DNA of 64,000 nt, taken from the NCBI RefSeq assembly GCF_025999835.1, contig NZ_AP025628.1, positions 1,550,001 to 1,614,000 of the forward strand, written 5' to 3'. The notes below the pieces were generated by a model. It saw only the letters and a program-made list of their open reading frames with translations. It ran no database searches and was not told the DNA's origin. The translations under genes and the position numbers were made by a program. This DNA is from Caldinitratiruptor microaerophilus. Its GTDB lineage: Bacteria > Bacillota > Sulfobacillia > Symbiobacteriales > ZC4RG38. Below are positions 15,434 through 24,368 of this stretch, one piece after another (within the stretch, counting starts at the first letter, position 1; every line of letters begins with the position of its first letter).

Positions 15434-16230
15434 TGCGCCCGCCCCCCTCGCCGGAAGCCCTCCCGCTGGGCCAGGAGATCGAGCTGGAGGGTGCGGGCGT
15501 CCTCCACGAAGAGGTCGACCCCCGGCATGGCGAGCGGGCCGCCGCTGCGCTGGTCGAGGGTCTTCATGTACCCGCCGCAGACCTCGCACGTGTCGACCCG
15601 CCAGGGTTCCAGTACCTCGAGGGTGAAGAACTGCACCTTCTTCGGGTCGTCCGCCCCGCACCAGACGCAGGACAGACGGGTCACCGGCCACTCGGTGTCG
15701 CACACGGGGCAGTGGAGGAAGCGGAGGTTGTCCGGGCGGATCCGGGCCACGTCGGCCTCCCGGCCGCAGACAGGACAGAAGGGCCGGCGCCACGCCGCCA
15801 GGCTTCGCCCCGCCACCAGGGTGGCCGCGAAGGGCCGGAGGACCGGCTGCAGGGCCAGCTCGGCGAGGGTGAGGAAGGTCTCCCCTTCGCCGTCCACCTG
15901 CGCCCACTCCAGCAACTCGGGCACCTGCCGGAGGACGGCCGCGGAGTAGAGGCGCTCGCGCTCTGCCTCACGGGCCGCCTCCACGCGGGGCTTCAGGCGC
16001 TCCCAGGTGGGCCCGAACCGGGGCTGTAGCGAGGCGAGGAGGTCACCGGCAGAGCGGAGGGCAGCGGTGAACTCGTCCGCCCCCGGCGGGGGCGGGACAG
16101 TGAGGATGAGCGGCTGCTCCAGGGGCGCATCGTCATCGCCGGCGGGCGGGCGCTCCGGCGCCGCGCTCGGGACGGGCGCCCGGCCGTCGACGTAGCGCCG
16201 CCACGCCTTGACGAAATCCATCCAGGACAA
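15430..16230 (-). CDS. fdhE: Formate dehydrogenase accessory protein FdhE
   Basis: About 266 residues with the four CxxC pairs typical of FdhE (CPVC, CPVC, CVWC, CEVC) in the C-terminal half, plus RFLHCPVCDTEW and VDTCEVCGGYMKT. FdhE is needed for maturation of respiratory formate dehydrogenase. The start is either TTG 16230, with GAGAGGTGG 5 bases upstream, or ATG 16221; the ribosome site favours TTG. A transposon-like hairpin lies 46 bases upstream, so the original promoter may have been displaced. The structural FDH genes are a few kilobases away on the same strand. Confidence 0.88.
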   Translation of the reverse strand: MSWMDFVKAWRRYVDGRAPVPSAAPERPPAGDDDAPLEQPLILTVPPPPGADEFTAALRSAGDLLASLQPRFGPTWERLKPRVEAAREAERERLYSAAVLRQVPELLEWAQVDGEGETFLTLAELALQPVLRPFAATLVAGRSLAAWRRPFCPVCGREADVARIRPDNLRFLHCPVCDTEWPVTRLSCVWCGADDPKKVQFFTLEVLEPWRVDTCEVCGGYMKTLDQRSGGPLAMPGVDLFVEDARTLQLDLLAQREGFRRGGRAH

Positions 16231-16275
16231 CGGCGCCACCTCTCGCACGGAAGACGGCCGGCCGTTCCTGAAAAC

Positions 16276-16325
16276 GTAAGCATTCGTGGGTAAAACGCCG
16301 TACTGATGGGAGAGTGAATGCTTAC
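16276..16325. repeat. Inverted repeat GTAAGCATTC / GAATGCTTAC
   Basis: Perfect 10-base arms at 16276-16285 and 16316-16325 with a 30-base spacer, lying immediately after the TnpB-related stop codon. Position and form suit the right-end hairpin of an IS605-type element. In related systems this region can also overlap the guide RNA of TnpB, which cannot be judged here. Confidence 0.7.
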
Positions 16326-17925
16326 TTACGCCGGGCGAACAGCGCTCCCGACGGTTCGCGCCGGGGGGTCGCACCCCGGGACCCAAGCCAGACCATCCCG
16401 CTCCGGGCCGTGCGAGCCTACACCCGCCGGTACCGTGGCGGATAGGGGTACCCCCCTGCCTGGGCCTCCCTCGGAGGGACGCTCGTATAAAGCGTGCGTC
16501 AGCTTCCGCCCCCGCACGCCGGGGAGAATCCGGCGCCAGTCGCTCCAGACGTGCCGCCCGCGATTCCTTGCAGGTAGCGGACGGGCGTTTCCGGACCGGA
16601 GCCGCTCCCCAAACCTCAGGCCCCGCCGGGCGATCGCCACCGCCGCCGCAGCGTGCGGCGACAGCCCGTACCGGGCCATGAACTTGACCTTTCCGATCAC
16701 GCTGGTGAACGCCGGGTTGACGGTGATCACTTCCACGCCCTCCCGTTCCGCACGGGACAGGAGCAAGGCGTGGAAGCAGGCGTAGGCGAAGTGCGACAAC
16801 CGCCGGGCGTGCCGGTCGGAGACCTCCCGCAGCCGGGCCTTCTTCGTCCGGAAGTCCAGGCGTTCCACCACCACGGGCTTTCCGGCGGCCTTCGCCCAGG
16901 CCACCACGTCCGCCACAGCCTCTCCCAGTGTGGCCAGGACCTGTTCCCTGCGCCGGCCCTGGATCTGCAGCGGAATGTGCCGGGTTCCCACCGGGTTGCC
17001 GGAGCGGTCGATCTCCGCCACCGCCACCAGGCCGGGGTTCAGGTCCACCCCGACGGCCCCCGCCTGCCGGTGCGTCACCACCGGTGCAGGCATCCGCTCC
17101 GTGGTGGCGTAGAGGTACCAGGTACCGTCCTTACGCACGAACCGGTACGAGATGGCCTGCCCGGCCGCCAGGGCGGCGCCCAGCACGTCCTGGCCGTAGG
17201 CGAAGCGCACGCCCCGGATCAGCACGTGGGTGCCGTACTCGCCGGCCAGGGCGTTCGGGACCCGCAGCCGCAGGGTCCCGTCCGGAAAGAGGGTGCAGGT
17301 CTGGTTGCCGCCCGCCTCGTCCTTCGACCCGAGGCAGAAGAACGAGTCGCTGCGGGCCTTCCGCCAGGCCTGAAGCCACTCGTCGTGGGAGGCATAGCCA
17401 TTCTCCGCCAGGTGGAACTGGGCACGGAACAGCTTGCGGGAGCCGAAGCAAAGGGAAGGCGGTCCCTGGTGGTTTTCCGCCGCCTCCAGCCGGGCCCGGA
17501 GCATGGCCAGGCGCCGGTTTTTTTGATGCAGGCGGAACCGGACCCGCTGGCGGCGCTCTACCCGCTCGTGGGGCGGCAGCTTGCGCGCCTGCCCGCTCCC
17601 CTTGGCCAGGGCCACATCCTCCCGCTGCAGCTTACGGATGGCCTTCTCCGTGGACTCGATCTGCCCTTGCAGGGTGCGGGTCCGCTGCTGCCGGGTCTCC
17701 TCGGCGGCCCGGACCTTGCCCTTCAACTTAGGCCATGGCGTTGAACTGGCGGGCCGTGAGGCCATGCCGGGCGATGTACTCCCGCTTGCATTCCTCTACA
17801 GGGCGGCGGCGGAAGTAGAGGTCCACGAACAGAAGCCGCTGCAGGCGCTGGTAGAGAGCGGCGATGGCGTCCAGGAGCGGGTACAGGGCCTCCTCCCGCA
17901 GGCGGGTCTGAAACGTGACCTGCAC
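16326..17925 (-). pseudogene. TnpB-related protein, split by a +1 frameshift
   Basis: The N-terminal part starts at GTG 17925 (VQVTFQTRL ... FVDLYFRRRP ... KREYIARHGLTARQFNAMA) and stops at TAA 17730-17728. The sequence LKGKVRAAEE continues in the +1 frame to 16326. RuvC-like motifs are visible: GVDLNPGLVAVAE, VVERLDF, and the late YGLSPHAAAAVAIARRGL, which replaces the usual TnpB Asp region; the zinc-finger CxxC pairs of canonical TnpB are absent. This fits the accessory TnpB-related subgroup. Either one base was gained or the ribosome shifts at GCC-TAA-G. Confidence 0.75.
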
Positions 17926-18117
17926 CTGACACCACGCTCCTGGAGGGCAGAATGGTAGTGTGCGCCAGACACGGAATAGCTTACCATAGCACACACGTTT
18001 GGGTCAAGAGGGATCTCGATTCAGAGGGGCCCCGATTCAACCTGTGTGGGGACCCCTCAAGAAAACTGACCTATACTGGCCTTTACTTATGAAAACAGCG
18101 AAAGGTTACAAACCCAA

Positions 18118-18561
18118 TCACTCTCCGAACTGGACTTCGAGGTTGAGGGCCGGTAGCCCGAGCGGCTGCACGGCGAGGAGCCGCAGCGTCCGGGGCCCGT
18201 CGAGGCGGTAGACCGCTCCGTGCACCGACTGCTCGACCGAGAAGCCCGCCGGCAGCTTCAGAAGGCCGAAGCGAGAGGCGGGGACGAGGACGATCCACTC
18301 CGTCCCCTCTGCCGCCTCCAGCCGGCTCCGCACCGCGATCTGGAACCGGTCGGAACCGGCAGGCCGCTGAAAGCGCACCTCCACCGCGCCGGGACAGAGG
18401 ATGTGGGCCACGCCGCTCCCGGCTTCATCGCCCCAGTCCGGCTCCCAGGCGACCGGCTCGTATTCGGGCGTCACGAGCCTTCCCGGGGCGTAGCGCCCCC
18501 GGCGGGCCGTGATGCCCGTGAGGTCCGGGCCCACCGTGCCGGGCGGACGGGCGGGCACCAT
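18118..18561 (-). CDS. Hypothetical protein downstream of the FDH gamma subunit
   Basis: 147 residues, start ATG 18561 overlapping the gamma-subunit stop in a TGATG arrangement, so it is co-translated with the formate dehydrogenase. I do not recognise the family. The sequence is soluble-looking with no membrane segment, and contains YEPVAWEPDWGDEAGSGVAHI and an end rich in alternating hydrophobics. It is not FdhE, FdhD or a ferredoxin. An accessory role for the enzyme is possible from context only. Confidence 0.6.
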   Translation of the reverse strand: MVPARPPGTVGPDLTGITARRGRYAPGRLVTPEYEPVAWEPDWGDEAGSGVAHILCPGAVEVRFQRPAGSDRFQIAVRSRLEAAEGTEWIVLVPASRFGLLKLPAGFSVEQSVHGAVYRLDGPRTLRLLAVQPLGLPALNLEVQFGE

Positions 18562-19277
18562 CAGGCGGCCCCGGCTCCGGGCGGGGCCTCGCGGAGCTCG
18601 GCCGTGCCGCGGGCCAGTTCCTCCTCCACCCACTGGCGGTGCTCCATCCGGGCGTAGGACAGTTTCACGTAGCCGCTGATGACGGCCGAGAGCGCCTGCC
18701 GTGTGAACGGGTGCAGGAGCGTCAGGTAAAGATGGATTAACGCCATGGGGACGCCCACGAAGAACGAGAGGCTGTGGATGAGGAGCATCAGCCGGAAGGT
18801 CTGGACGCTGACCGCGCCCCGCAGGAGCCACATGACGGTGCCGGAGACCACGAACCCGATCCACGTCAGGATCACGATCCAGTAGTTCAGCTTGTGGCCC
18901 CCGTTGTACCGGCCCTGGGGGGGCACGTGCCCTTTCCCGGTGGTGTAGAAGACCGGGCCGGTCACGAAGAAGCGCAGGTCGTTCCGGGTGATCGTCACCA
19001 GTTCCTTCAGGTCCCGGAAGAAGCCCCGGGGCTCGAGGACGATGTAGAGCAGCGGCGCCAGCATCAGCCCGACCGCGGCCACCCGGTGGACGGTCCGGAG
19101 GGTCTGCCCGACGCTCCCCTGGAGGTAGACTCCGAGCCCGGTGACCGTTCCGTGCGGGTCCGGGCGCCACAGGAACAGGGCACCGGTCAGCGCCAGCACG
19201 AGCCAGGAGATCCCGAAGAGCCAGTGCACGAAGATCTGCCTGCCGGTGAACTTGCGGATCCACGCCTCGCGGGCCAC
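18561..19277 (-). CDS. fdoI: Formate dehydrogenase gamma subunit, cytochrome b556
   Basis: Membrane subunit of 238 residues passing electrons from the beta subunit to quinone. There are about four hydrophobic helices; histidines in QIFVHWLFGISW, TVHRVAAVGLM, and HSLSFFVGVPMALIHLYLTLLHP are in the positions used for haem b in FdnI-type proteins. The segment GRYNGGHKLNYWIVILTWIGFVVSG is a family hallmark. GTG 19277 has AGGAGGTG 5 bases upstream, and the beta-subunit gene ends 11 bases before. Confidence 0.9.
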   Translation of the reverse strand: MAREAWIRKFTGRQIFVHWLFGISWLVLALTGALFLWRPDPHGTVTGLGVYLQGSVGQTLRTVHRVAAVGLMLAPLLYIVLEPRGFFRDLKELVTITRNDLRFFVTGPVFYTTGKGHVPPQGRYNGGHKLNYWIVILTWIGFVVSGTVMWLLRGAVSVQTFRLMLLIHSLSFFVGVPMALIHLYLTLLHPFTRQALSAVISGYVKLSYARMEHRQWVEEELARGTAELREAPPGAGAA

Positions 19278-19288
19278 GCCGTCACCTC

Positions 19289-20173
19289 CTATTCACCCTC
19301 GTGTCCGGAGTCGCCCTGGCCGGCCCGTGCGCCTGCGGAGGCGAACGCCCGGCGGGCCGCCAGCCAGTTGATGGCCATCCCGAACAGGGCCGCCCCCATC
19401 ACGGCCTTGCCGATGGGCTGCACGGCATACTTCCACGCCTTGACCTTCCAGTCGACCCTGGGGTTCACGGGCAACCCGTAGACCTCGGGGGGCTCCGTCA
19501 GGACGTACAGCTCGTGCAGGCCGCCCAGCTCGTGCTCGCCGTACAGGTTCGCGTTCTTGAACCCCCGCGCCTTGAGTTCCTCGACCCGCTTCCTGCCCCA
19601 CTCGATCAGGGCCTGCCGGTCGCCGTACTTGATGCAGTCGGTGGGGCAGGTCTTCACGCACGCGGGCTGGAGGCCATTCGAGATGCGGTCGTAGCAGAGC
19701 GTGCACTTGCCGGCCTTCTGGGCCTTCTGGTCCCAGGCCGTCCGGTCGACGTGGATGGCGTCGAACGGGCACGCCTGCTCGCAGTACGCGCAGCCGATGC
19801 AGGCGTCCTGGTCGAGCGTGACCACGCCGTAGTCGCCGTACTGCAGGGCGTTCGTCGGGCAGGCGGTCACGCAGCCCGCCTCCGTGCAGTGCATGCAGTT
19901 GTGCTTCTGGAAGAGCCAGCGGATGTCCCCGCTCTCCGGGTCCTCGTACTCCGTGAACTTGATGAGCGTCCACGTCTTGGCGTCGAGGTTCGAGTGGCTC
20001 TGGTAGGACCCGGTGAACCCCTCGATCCGGGCCTCGTTCTGGTTCCAGTGCTTGCAGGCGACCTCGCAGGCCTTGCAGCCGATGCACTCCGAGACGTCGA
20101 CCAGCATGGCCACTTCCTGCTTCGGATTCCGGGGATCCGGCTGCCAGGCCTCCCAGGTTCCGACACGACCCAC
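19289..20173 (-). CDS. fdoH: Formate dehydrogenase beta subunit, four 4Fe-4S ferredoxin
   Basis: 294-residue iron-sulfur subunit of FdnH/FdoH type. Cysteine groups in order: CIGCKACEVACKHW, CMHCTEAGCVTACP, CIGCAYCEQACP, and CTLCYDRISNGLQPACVKTCP. A C-terminal membrane anchor (about residues 250-275, PIGKAVMGAALFGMAINWLAA) fixes it to the outer face of the membrane. It lies 29 bases after the alpha gene and 11 before gamma. Start GTG 20173 follows GGGGAGGG. Confidence 0.93.
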   Translation of the reverse strand: MGRVGTWEAWQPDPRNPKQEVAMLVDVSECIGCKACEVACKHWNQNEARIEGFTGSYQSHSNLDAKTWTLIKFTEYEDPESGDIRWLFQKHNCMHCTEAGCVTACPTNALQYGDYGVVTLDQDACIGCAYCEQACPFDAIHVDRTAWDQKAQKAGKCTLCYDRISNGLQPACVKTCPTDCIKYGDRQALIEWGRKRVEELKARGFKNANLYGEHELGGLHELYVLTEPPEVYGLPVNPRVDWKVKAWKYAVQPIGKAVMGAALFGMAINWLAARRAFASAGARAGQGDSGHEGE

Positions 20174-20202
20174 CGGTCACTCCCTCCCCTGCGCGGCCCC
20201 GA

Positions 20203-23200
20203 TCAGCCCACGGGCGCGAGCTTGCGGACCCGGCCCAGGAACGCCTTCGATTCCTGGATGGCGACGTTGATGTCCGTGGCCTGCGGTGTCAGCGAGTTGA
20301 CGATGTCGCCCTGGACGAACCCGCTCAGGGGCGCCCAGTGGATCGGGAGGCCGATCTCGTGCACGATCCGGTCCCCGAGCCGCAGGGGCCTCAGCCGCGG
20401 CGTCACGATGGCCTGCACCCTGACCTTGCCCCGGGCCGTCTCCACCTCCACCCAGTCGCCGGTCCGGATCCCGAGCTCCTGGCCGAGCTCCCGGGAGATC
20501 TCCACGAACGGCTGGGCGAAGGCCTCGGCCAGCCACGGCAGGTTGCGCGTCATGACCCCGGAGGTCTGGTGCTCGGTGAGCCGGTAGGTGGTCACCACGT
20601 ACGGGAACTCCTCCGGCTTGCCGTAGTGGTCGTAGGGGGACTGGAACACGCGGGCGGTGGGGATGGACTGCTGCTTGTAGAGCCGGTTCTGCACGGGCGA
20701 CTCCCAGGGCTCGTAGTGCACGGGCACCGGCCCGTCGGGGAGCGGCCCCCAGATGCCGCCGAGGCCCCACGGCTTCATGATGAAGGGCGTGTTGCCGGGC
20801 ACGCCGACCGGCGAGACCTCGCCGGGGGCAACCGGGAGCATGTCGGGCACGTCGACGCCCTTCCACTTCTTCTCCGCCTCGTCCCACCACACGAGCGGCA
20901 CCTTCGACCAGGGCCGCCCCTGCGGGTCGGCGGAAGCCCGGTTGTACAGGACCCGCCGGTTGGCCGGCCAGGCGAAGCCCCAGCCCAGGTGCAGGTAATC
21001 GGCCTTCCCGTCCGGACGCGCCTCCGTCCAGCCGTCGGGCCGGTTCGGGGCGGCCGGCTTGCGGCTGTCGGCCCGGTTGCCGGATTCGGGGTAGACGCCC
21101 GAGTAGATCCAGCAGCCGCAGGCGGTCGAGCCGTCGTCCCTGAGCTGCGCGAAAGTGGACAGGCGCTTCCCCGTGGCCACCTCGTACCCGTTGATCTCCG
21201 CCAGGACCTTGAGGTGGTCGATCTCGCCGGGATGCTCCTTCGACTCGTAGTCCCACACCAGGTCGAGGATGGGCCGGTCCTTGGCGGCGGTCGACCCGGC
21301 GTAGAGCTTCTTCAGGCGCAGGCCGATCTGCCAGGCGTACCAGGCGTCGCTCTTCGACTCACCCAGTGGCGCGATGGCCTGGTGCTTCCACTGGATCAGG
21401 CGGTGGCTGTTGGTGAACGAGCCCTCCTTCTCCAGCGGGCCGGCCGCCGGGAGGAGGAAGACCTCGGTCTTCACGTCCGCGGGGTTGTTGCCCTCCATCT
21501 TCCAGAACTCGGCCGTCTCGTTGTCGAAGAGGTCGACGACCACGAGCCAGTCGAGCTTGGGCATCACCTGGGGGATCTTCCGGGCGTTGGCCGAGCCCAC
21601 GGCCGGGTTCTGGCCGAAGTTCAGCAGGCCCTTGATGACGCCCTCGTGGATGCCCTGGAAGATGTCGTAGTGGCTGTAGAAGCCCTTCCCCTTGGGCAGG
21701 TACTGGTAGGCGAACTCGTTCTCCGGCTGCGCGGCGTCCCCCCACCAGGCCTTGAGGAGGCTCACCATGAACTTGGGCTTGTTGACCCAGTAGCTGTCCT
21801 TGGCCGTGGTCCTCTCCAGGAAGTCCTTCAGCGTCTTGTCCTGCACGAGCGGGGTGCCGAGGTACCCGGGCAGGTCGTGGTAGAGCACGGCCAGGTCCGT
21901 GGCACCCTGGACGTTGGCGTGGCCGCGCAGGGCCGCGATGCCGCCGCCCGGCACCCCGATGTTGCCGAGGAGCATCTGCAGGATCGTGGCAGCCCGGATG
22001 TTCTGGACGCCCTTGGTGTGCTGCGTCCACCCCATGGCGTACGCGAACACCGCCGCCTTGCCGGGCTGGCCCGTGGACGTGATGATCTCCGCGATCTCCT
22101 GGAACGTCTCCACGGGAATCCCGGAGATCTCGCTGACCACCTCGGGCGTGTACTGCCCGTAGATGCGCTTGATGTGCTGGAAGACGGTGTTTGGGTCCTC
22201 CAGCGTGTCATCGCGCAGCGGCTTCCCGTCCTCGCCCTTCTGGAAGGCCCACGTGGCCTGGTCGTACTTCTTCTTCTCCGGGTTCCAGCCGCTGAAGAGG
22301 CCCTCCTCGAACCGGAAGTCCGGGTTCACCAGGAGTGGTGCGTTCGTGTAGTTGACGACGTAGTCCCGGTGGAACTTGCCGTGCGTGATCGCGTAGTTGA
22401 TCAGCCCGCCGAGCACGGCGATGTCGGTGCCCGAGCGGAATGGCACCCACTTGTCCGCCTTCGACGCCGTTCGGGTGAAGCGCGGATCGATGACGATGAC
22501 CTTCGCGCCCTTCTCCTTGGCGCGCAGGAACCACTTGAAGGAGATCGGATGATTCTCGGCGGCGTTGGAACCCATGAAGACGACGACGTCCGCGTTCTGG
22601 ATGTCCCAGAACGACGTGGTCATGGCGCCACGCCCGAACCCCGTGCCCAGACCGGGCACCGTGGAGGAGTGTCATATCCGGGCGTGGTGCTCGAGGTACA
22701 CCACGCCGAGGGCACGCATCAGCTTGGTGAGGAGGTACGCCTCTTCGTTGTCGATGCAGGCCGAGCCGATGTGGGCGACGGCCTCCAGCCGGTTGACCGT
22801 GACCCCGTCCTCCGTCTCGATGAAGTACCGGTCACGGGTCTCCTTGATCCGCCGGGCGATCTGGTCGAGGGCCCAGTCGAGCTCGACCTCTTCCCAGCGG
22901 TCGGAGTTCGGCCGGCGATACTTCGCCTTCAGGACCCGCTTCGGGTTCGGCCGGCCCAGAGCCTCGTACGCGAACTGGTACGAGGCGGCGCCCTTCGGGC
23001 ACAGGGACCCCTCGTTGATCGGGCTGTCCGGGTTGCCCTCGAGCTGGAGCAACTGGCCCTCCTTGACGTAAGCGATCATCCCGCACCCGACGGAGCAGTG
23101 CGGGCAGACGGTCGGGACCTCCTTCGCCCGGGCGATGCGCAGCTCCTTGAGGTCCCTGGCCATGGCTCGCGTTTCGTCCGCGAACAGGAGCGCCGCCGTC

Positions 23201-23253
23201 GCAGCCGCCGAGAAACCGCTGATCCGGAGGAAATCTCGCCGGTTCAGTTCCAA
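20203..23253 (-). CDS. fdoG: Selenocysteine-containing formate dehydrogenase alpha subunit
   Basis: Catalytic molybdenum/tungsten bis-MGD subunit, about 1016 residues. An in-frame TGA at 22674-22672 sits exactly where FDH-N has selenocysteine (HHARI-U-HSSTVPG, then FGRGAMT), and the frame continues unbroken to 20203, so it is read as Sec194. The N-terminus has a Tat signal, RRDFLRISGF, so the active site faces outside. A 4Fe-4S motif CPHCSVGCGM follows. TTG 23253 is chosen since GGAGGT lies 7 bases upstream. Later motifs include VVVDLFDNETAEFWK. The enzyme should oxidise formate from the H4MPT pathway and feed the quinone pool. Confidence 0.93.
22643..22674 (-). promoter_or_regulatory. Bacterial SECIS element after the UGA of the FDH alpha gene
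   Basis: Starting 12 bases after the UGA the minus strand folds into GTGCCC-GGTCT-GGGCAC (22659-22643), a 6-bp stem with a GGUCU loop. The loop begins about 18 bases after UGA. A GGUCU loop at this distance is the hallmark of the E. coli fdhF element recognised by SelB. Confidence 0.85.
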
Positions 23254-23333
23254 CCGCCCTACCTCCCCTCCCGGGAATCCTCTCTCTACCCGATCGGCCA
23301 CCGGGCCTGCGCCCGATGGTCACTTTCTCATCC

Positions 23334-23361
23334 GTTATATGTACTCGGCGTCCTCTCTGAA
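23334..23361 (-). promoter_or_regulatory. Weak candidate sigma-A promoter for the FDH operon
   Basis: Minus strand TTCAGA (-35, 23361-23356), 16-base spacer, TATAAC (-10, 23339-23334), about 80 bases before the alpha-subunit start. The match is moderate and was chosen by eye. Confidence 0.35.
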
Positions 23362-23398
23362 TCCTTCTCCATCCGATCGTTTGTCTGAGAAATGACGG

Positions 23399-23430
23399 AA
23401 CGCCCCCCGCCACGCAGGGCGGGGGGCGTT
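23399..23430. terminator. Strong hairpin between fdhD and the FDH operon
   Basis: Perfect 13-base arms AACGCCCCCCGCC (23399-23411) and GGCGGGGGGCGTT (23418-23430) with a 6-base loop. It lies 11 bases beyond the fdhD stop codon and upstream of the FDH promoter region, so it probably ends fdhD transcription. The U-run after it is poor. Confidence 0.7.
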
Positions 23431-23441
23431 CGTGCCGCCCC

Positions 23442-24251
23442 TCAGAGCCATTCCCCGCCGGTGTAGACGACCGGGCGTCGCCGCCCCAGATAGCCCACCA
23501 GGGTGATGCCGAGCCGCGTGGCCAGCCGCACCGCCAGATCCGTGGCGGCGGTGAGCGAGGCGCCCACGGCGACCCCGAAGCGGCCGAGCTTGGCGCACAT
23601 CTCGTAAGAGATGCGCCCCGAGGTGAGGAACACGAGGCCGCCGGGATCCCAACCCCGGCGCAGGGCGGCGCCGATCACCTTGTCGGCGGCGTTGTGCCGC
23701 CCGATGTCCTCCCGCACGACCATGTCGCCGTCCGACAGCCGCACGAGGGCGGCCGAGTGCATCCCGCCGGTGGCCTCGTAGAGCCGCGCGGCCGCCTGCA
23801 TCCGGGCGGCGAACGCGGCGAGGTCGGCCCGGCCGGGGGCGACCTGCCGGCGGACGGGCCGCAGCGACATCGCGTCGAACACCGACGAGAAGGTGACCCC
23901 CCGCCCGCAGCCGCTCGTGAGGTACCGCCGCCCGGCGAGGTCGGGCCGCCACCCGGGAGCCGGCCGGGCCTGCACCCGGACGAGCGCCGCGGAGACCGGG
24001 AACCCGGTGCCGACCACCGGCGGCGCGCCAGCCGGATGTACTGTGAGATGCTCGATCGCCTCGGGGCCGGTCACGATCCCCTCGGCGAAGAGAAAGCCGA
24101 GTGCCCAGTCGTCGAGGGATACCGGCGTGGTCTGAAGGGTCACGAGCGGGCTTCCGTTCAGTTCCAGGACGGTGGGACGCTCCACCGGATTCCCGGGCCG
24201 CCGCCCCGCCGTCCGGCGCCGGAGAAGTTCCGCCCGCAGGGCTCCGGCCAT
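23442..24251 (-). CDS. fdhD: Formate dehydrogenase sulfurtransferase FdhD
   Basis: Carries sulfur from a cysteine desulfurase to the FDH molybdenum cofactor. 269 residues with VTLQTTPVSLDDWALGFLFAEGI, TSGCGRGVTFSSVFDAM, GGMHSAALVRL, REDIGRHNAADKVIGAALRRG and TSGRISYEMCAK. The loop holds a single cysteine (SGCGRG) where E. coli has a CxxC pair. ATG 24251 has GGAGG 8 bases upstream. It is divergent from a second fdhD-like gene across 117 bases and lies just upstream of the FDH genes on the same strand. Confidence 0.9.
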   Translation of the reverse strand: MAGALRAELLRRRTAGRRPGNPVERPTVLELNGSPLVTLQTTPVSLDDWALGFLFAEGIVTGPEAIEHLTVHPAGAPPVVGTGFPVSAALVRVQARPAPGWRPDLAGRRYLTSGCGRGVTFSSVFDAMSLRPVRRQVAPGRADLAAFAARMQAAARLYEATGGMHSAALVRLSDGDMVVREDIGRHNAADKVIGAALRRGWDPGGLVFLTSGRISYEMCAKLGRFGVAVGASLTAATDLAVRLATRLGITLVGYLGRRRPVVYTGGEWL

Positions 24252-24368
24252 GATGCCCGCCTCCGCTGGGATGCTCCGCGTGTCAGGCGACCTCCTCTGT
24301 ACAACCCGGTGGAAGTCGAGTAGCATTTCTGTGCAAAGCCACTTCTCTCCTGCTCGGGGGGGTTCGGC

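Larger units (their letters stand above)
16276..17940 (-). mobile_element. IS605/IS1341-type element with a TnpB-related gene only
   Basis: The unit holds one TnpB-related gene (with a frameshift) and a 10-bp inverted repeat just beyond its 3' end at 16276-16325, like the subterminal hairpins of IS200/IS605 elements. No TnpA (Y1) gene is present, so movement would need help in trans. The left end cannot be fixed; about 17.94-18.1 kb is AT-richer than its surroundings and may hold it. Confidence 0.6.

Noticed and set aside
22659-22674. Reading the FDH alpha gene as broken by a stop codon
   Set aside because: The TGA is at the Sec position and is followed by a SECIS-type hairpin, so it is better read as selenocysteine.
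20338-23388. A 1016-codon + strand frame opposite the FDH genes
   Set aside because: It is the antisense shadow of the alpha and beta subunits, without ribosome site or recognisable domains.
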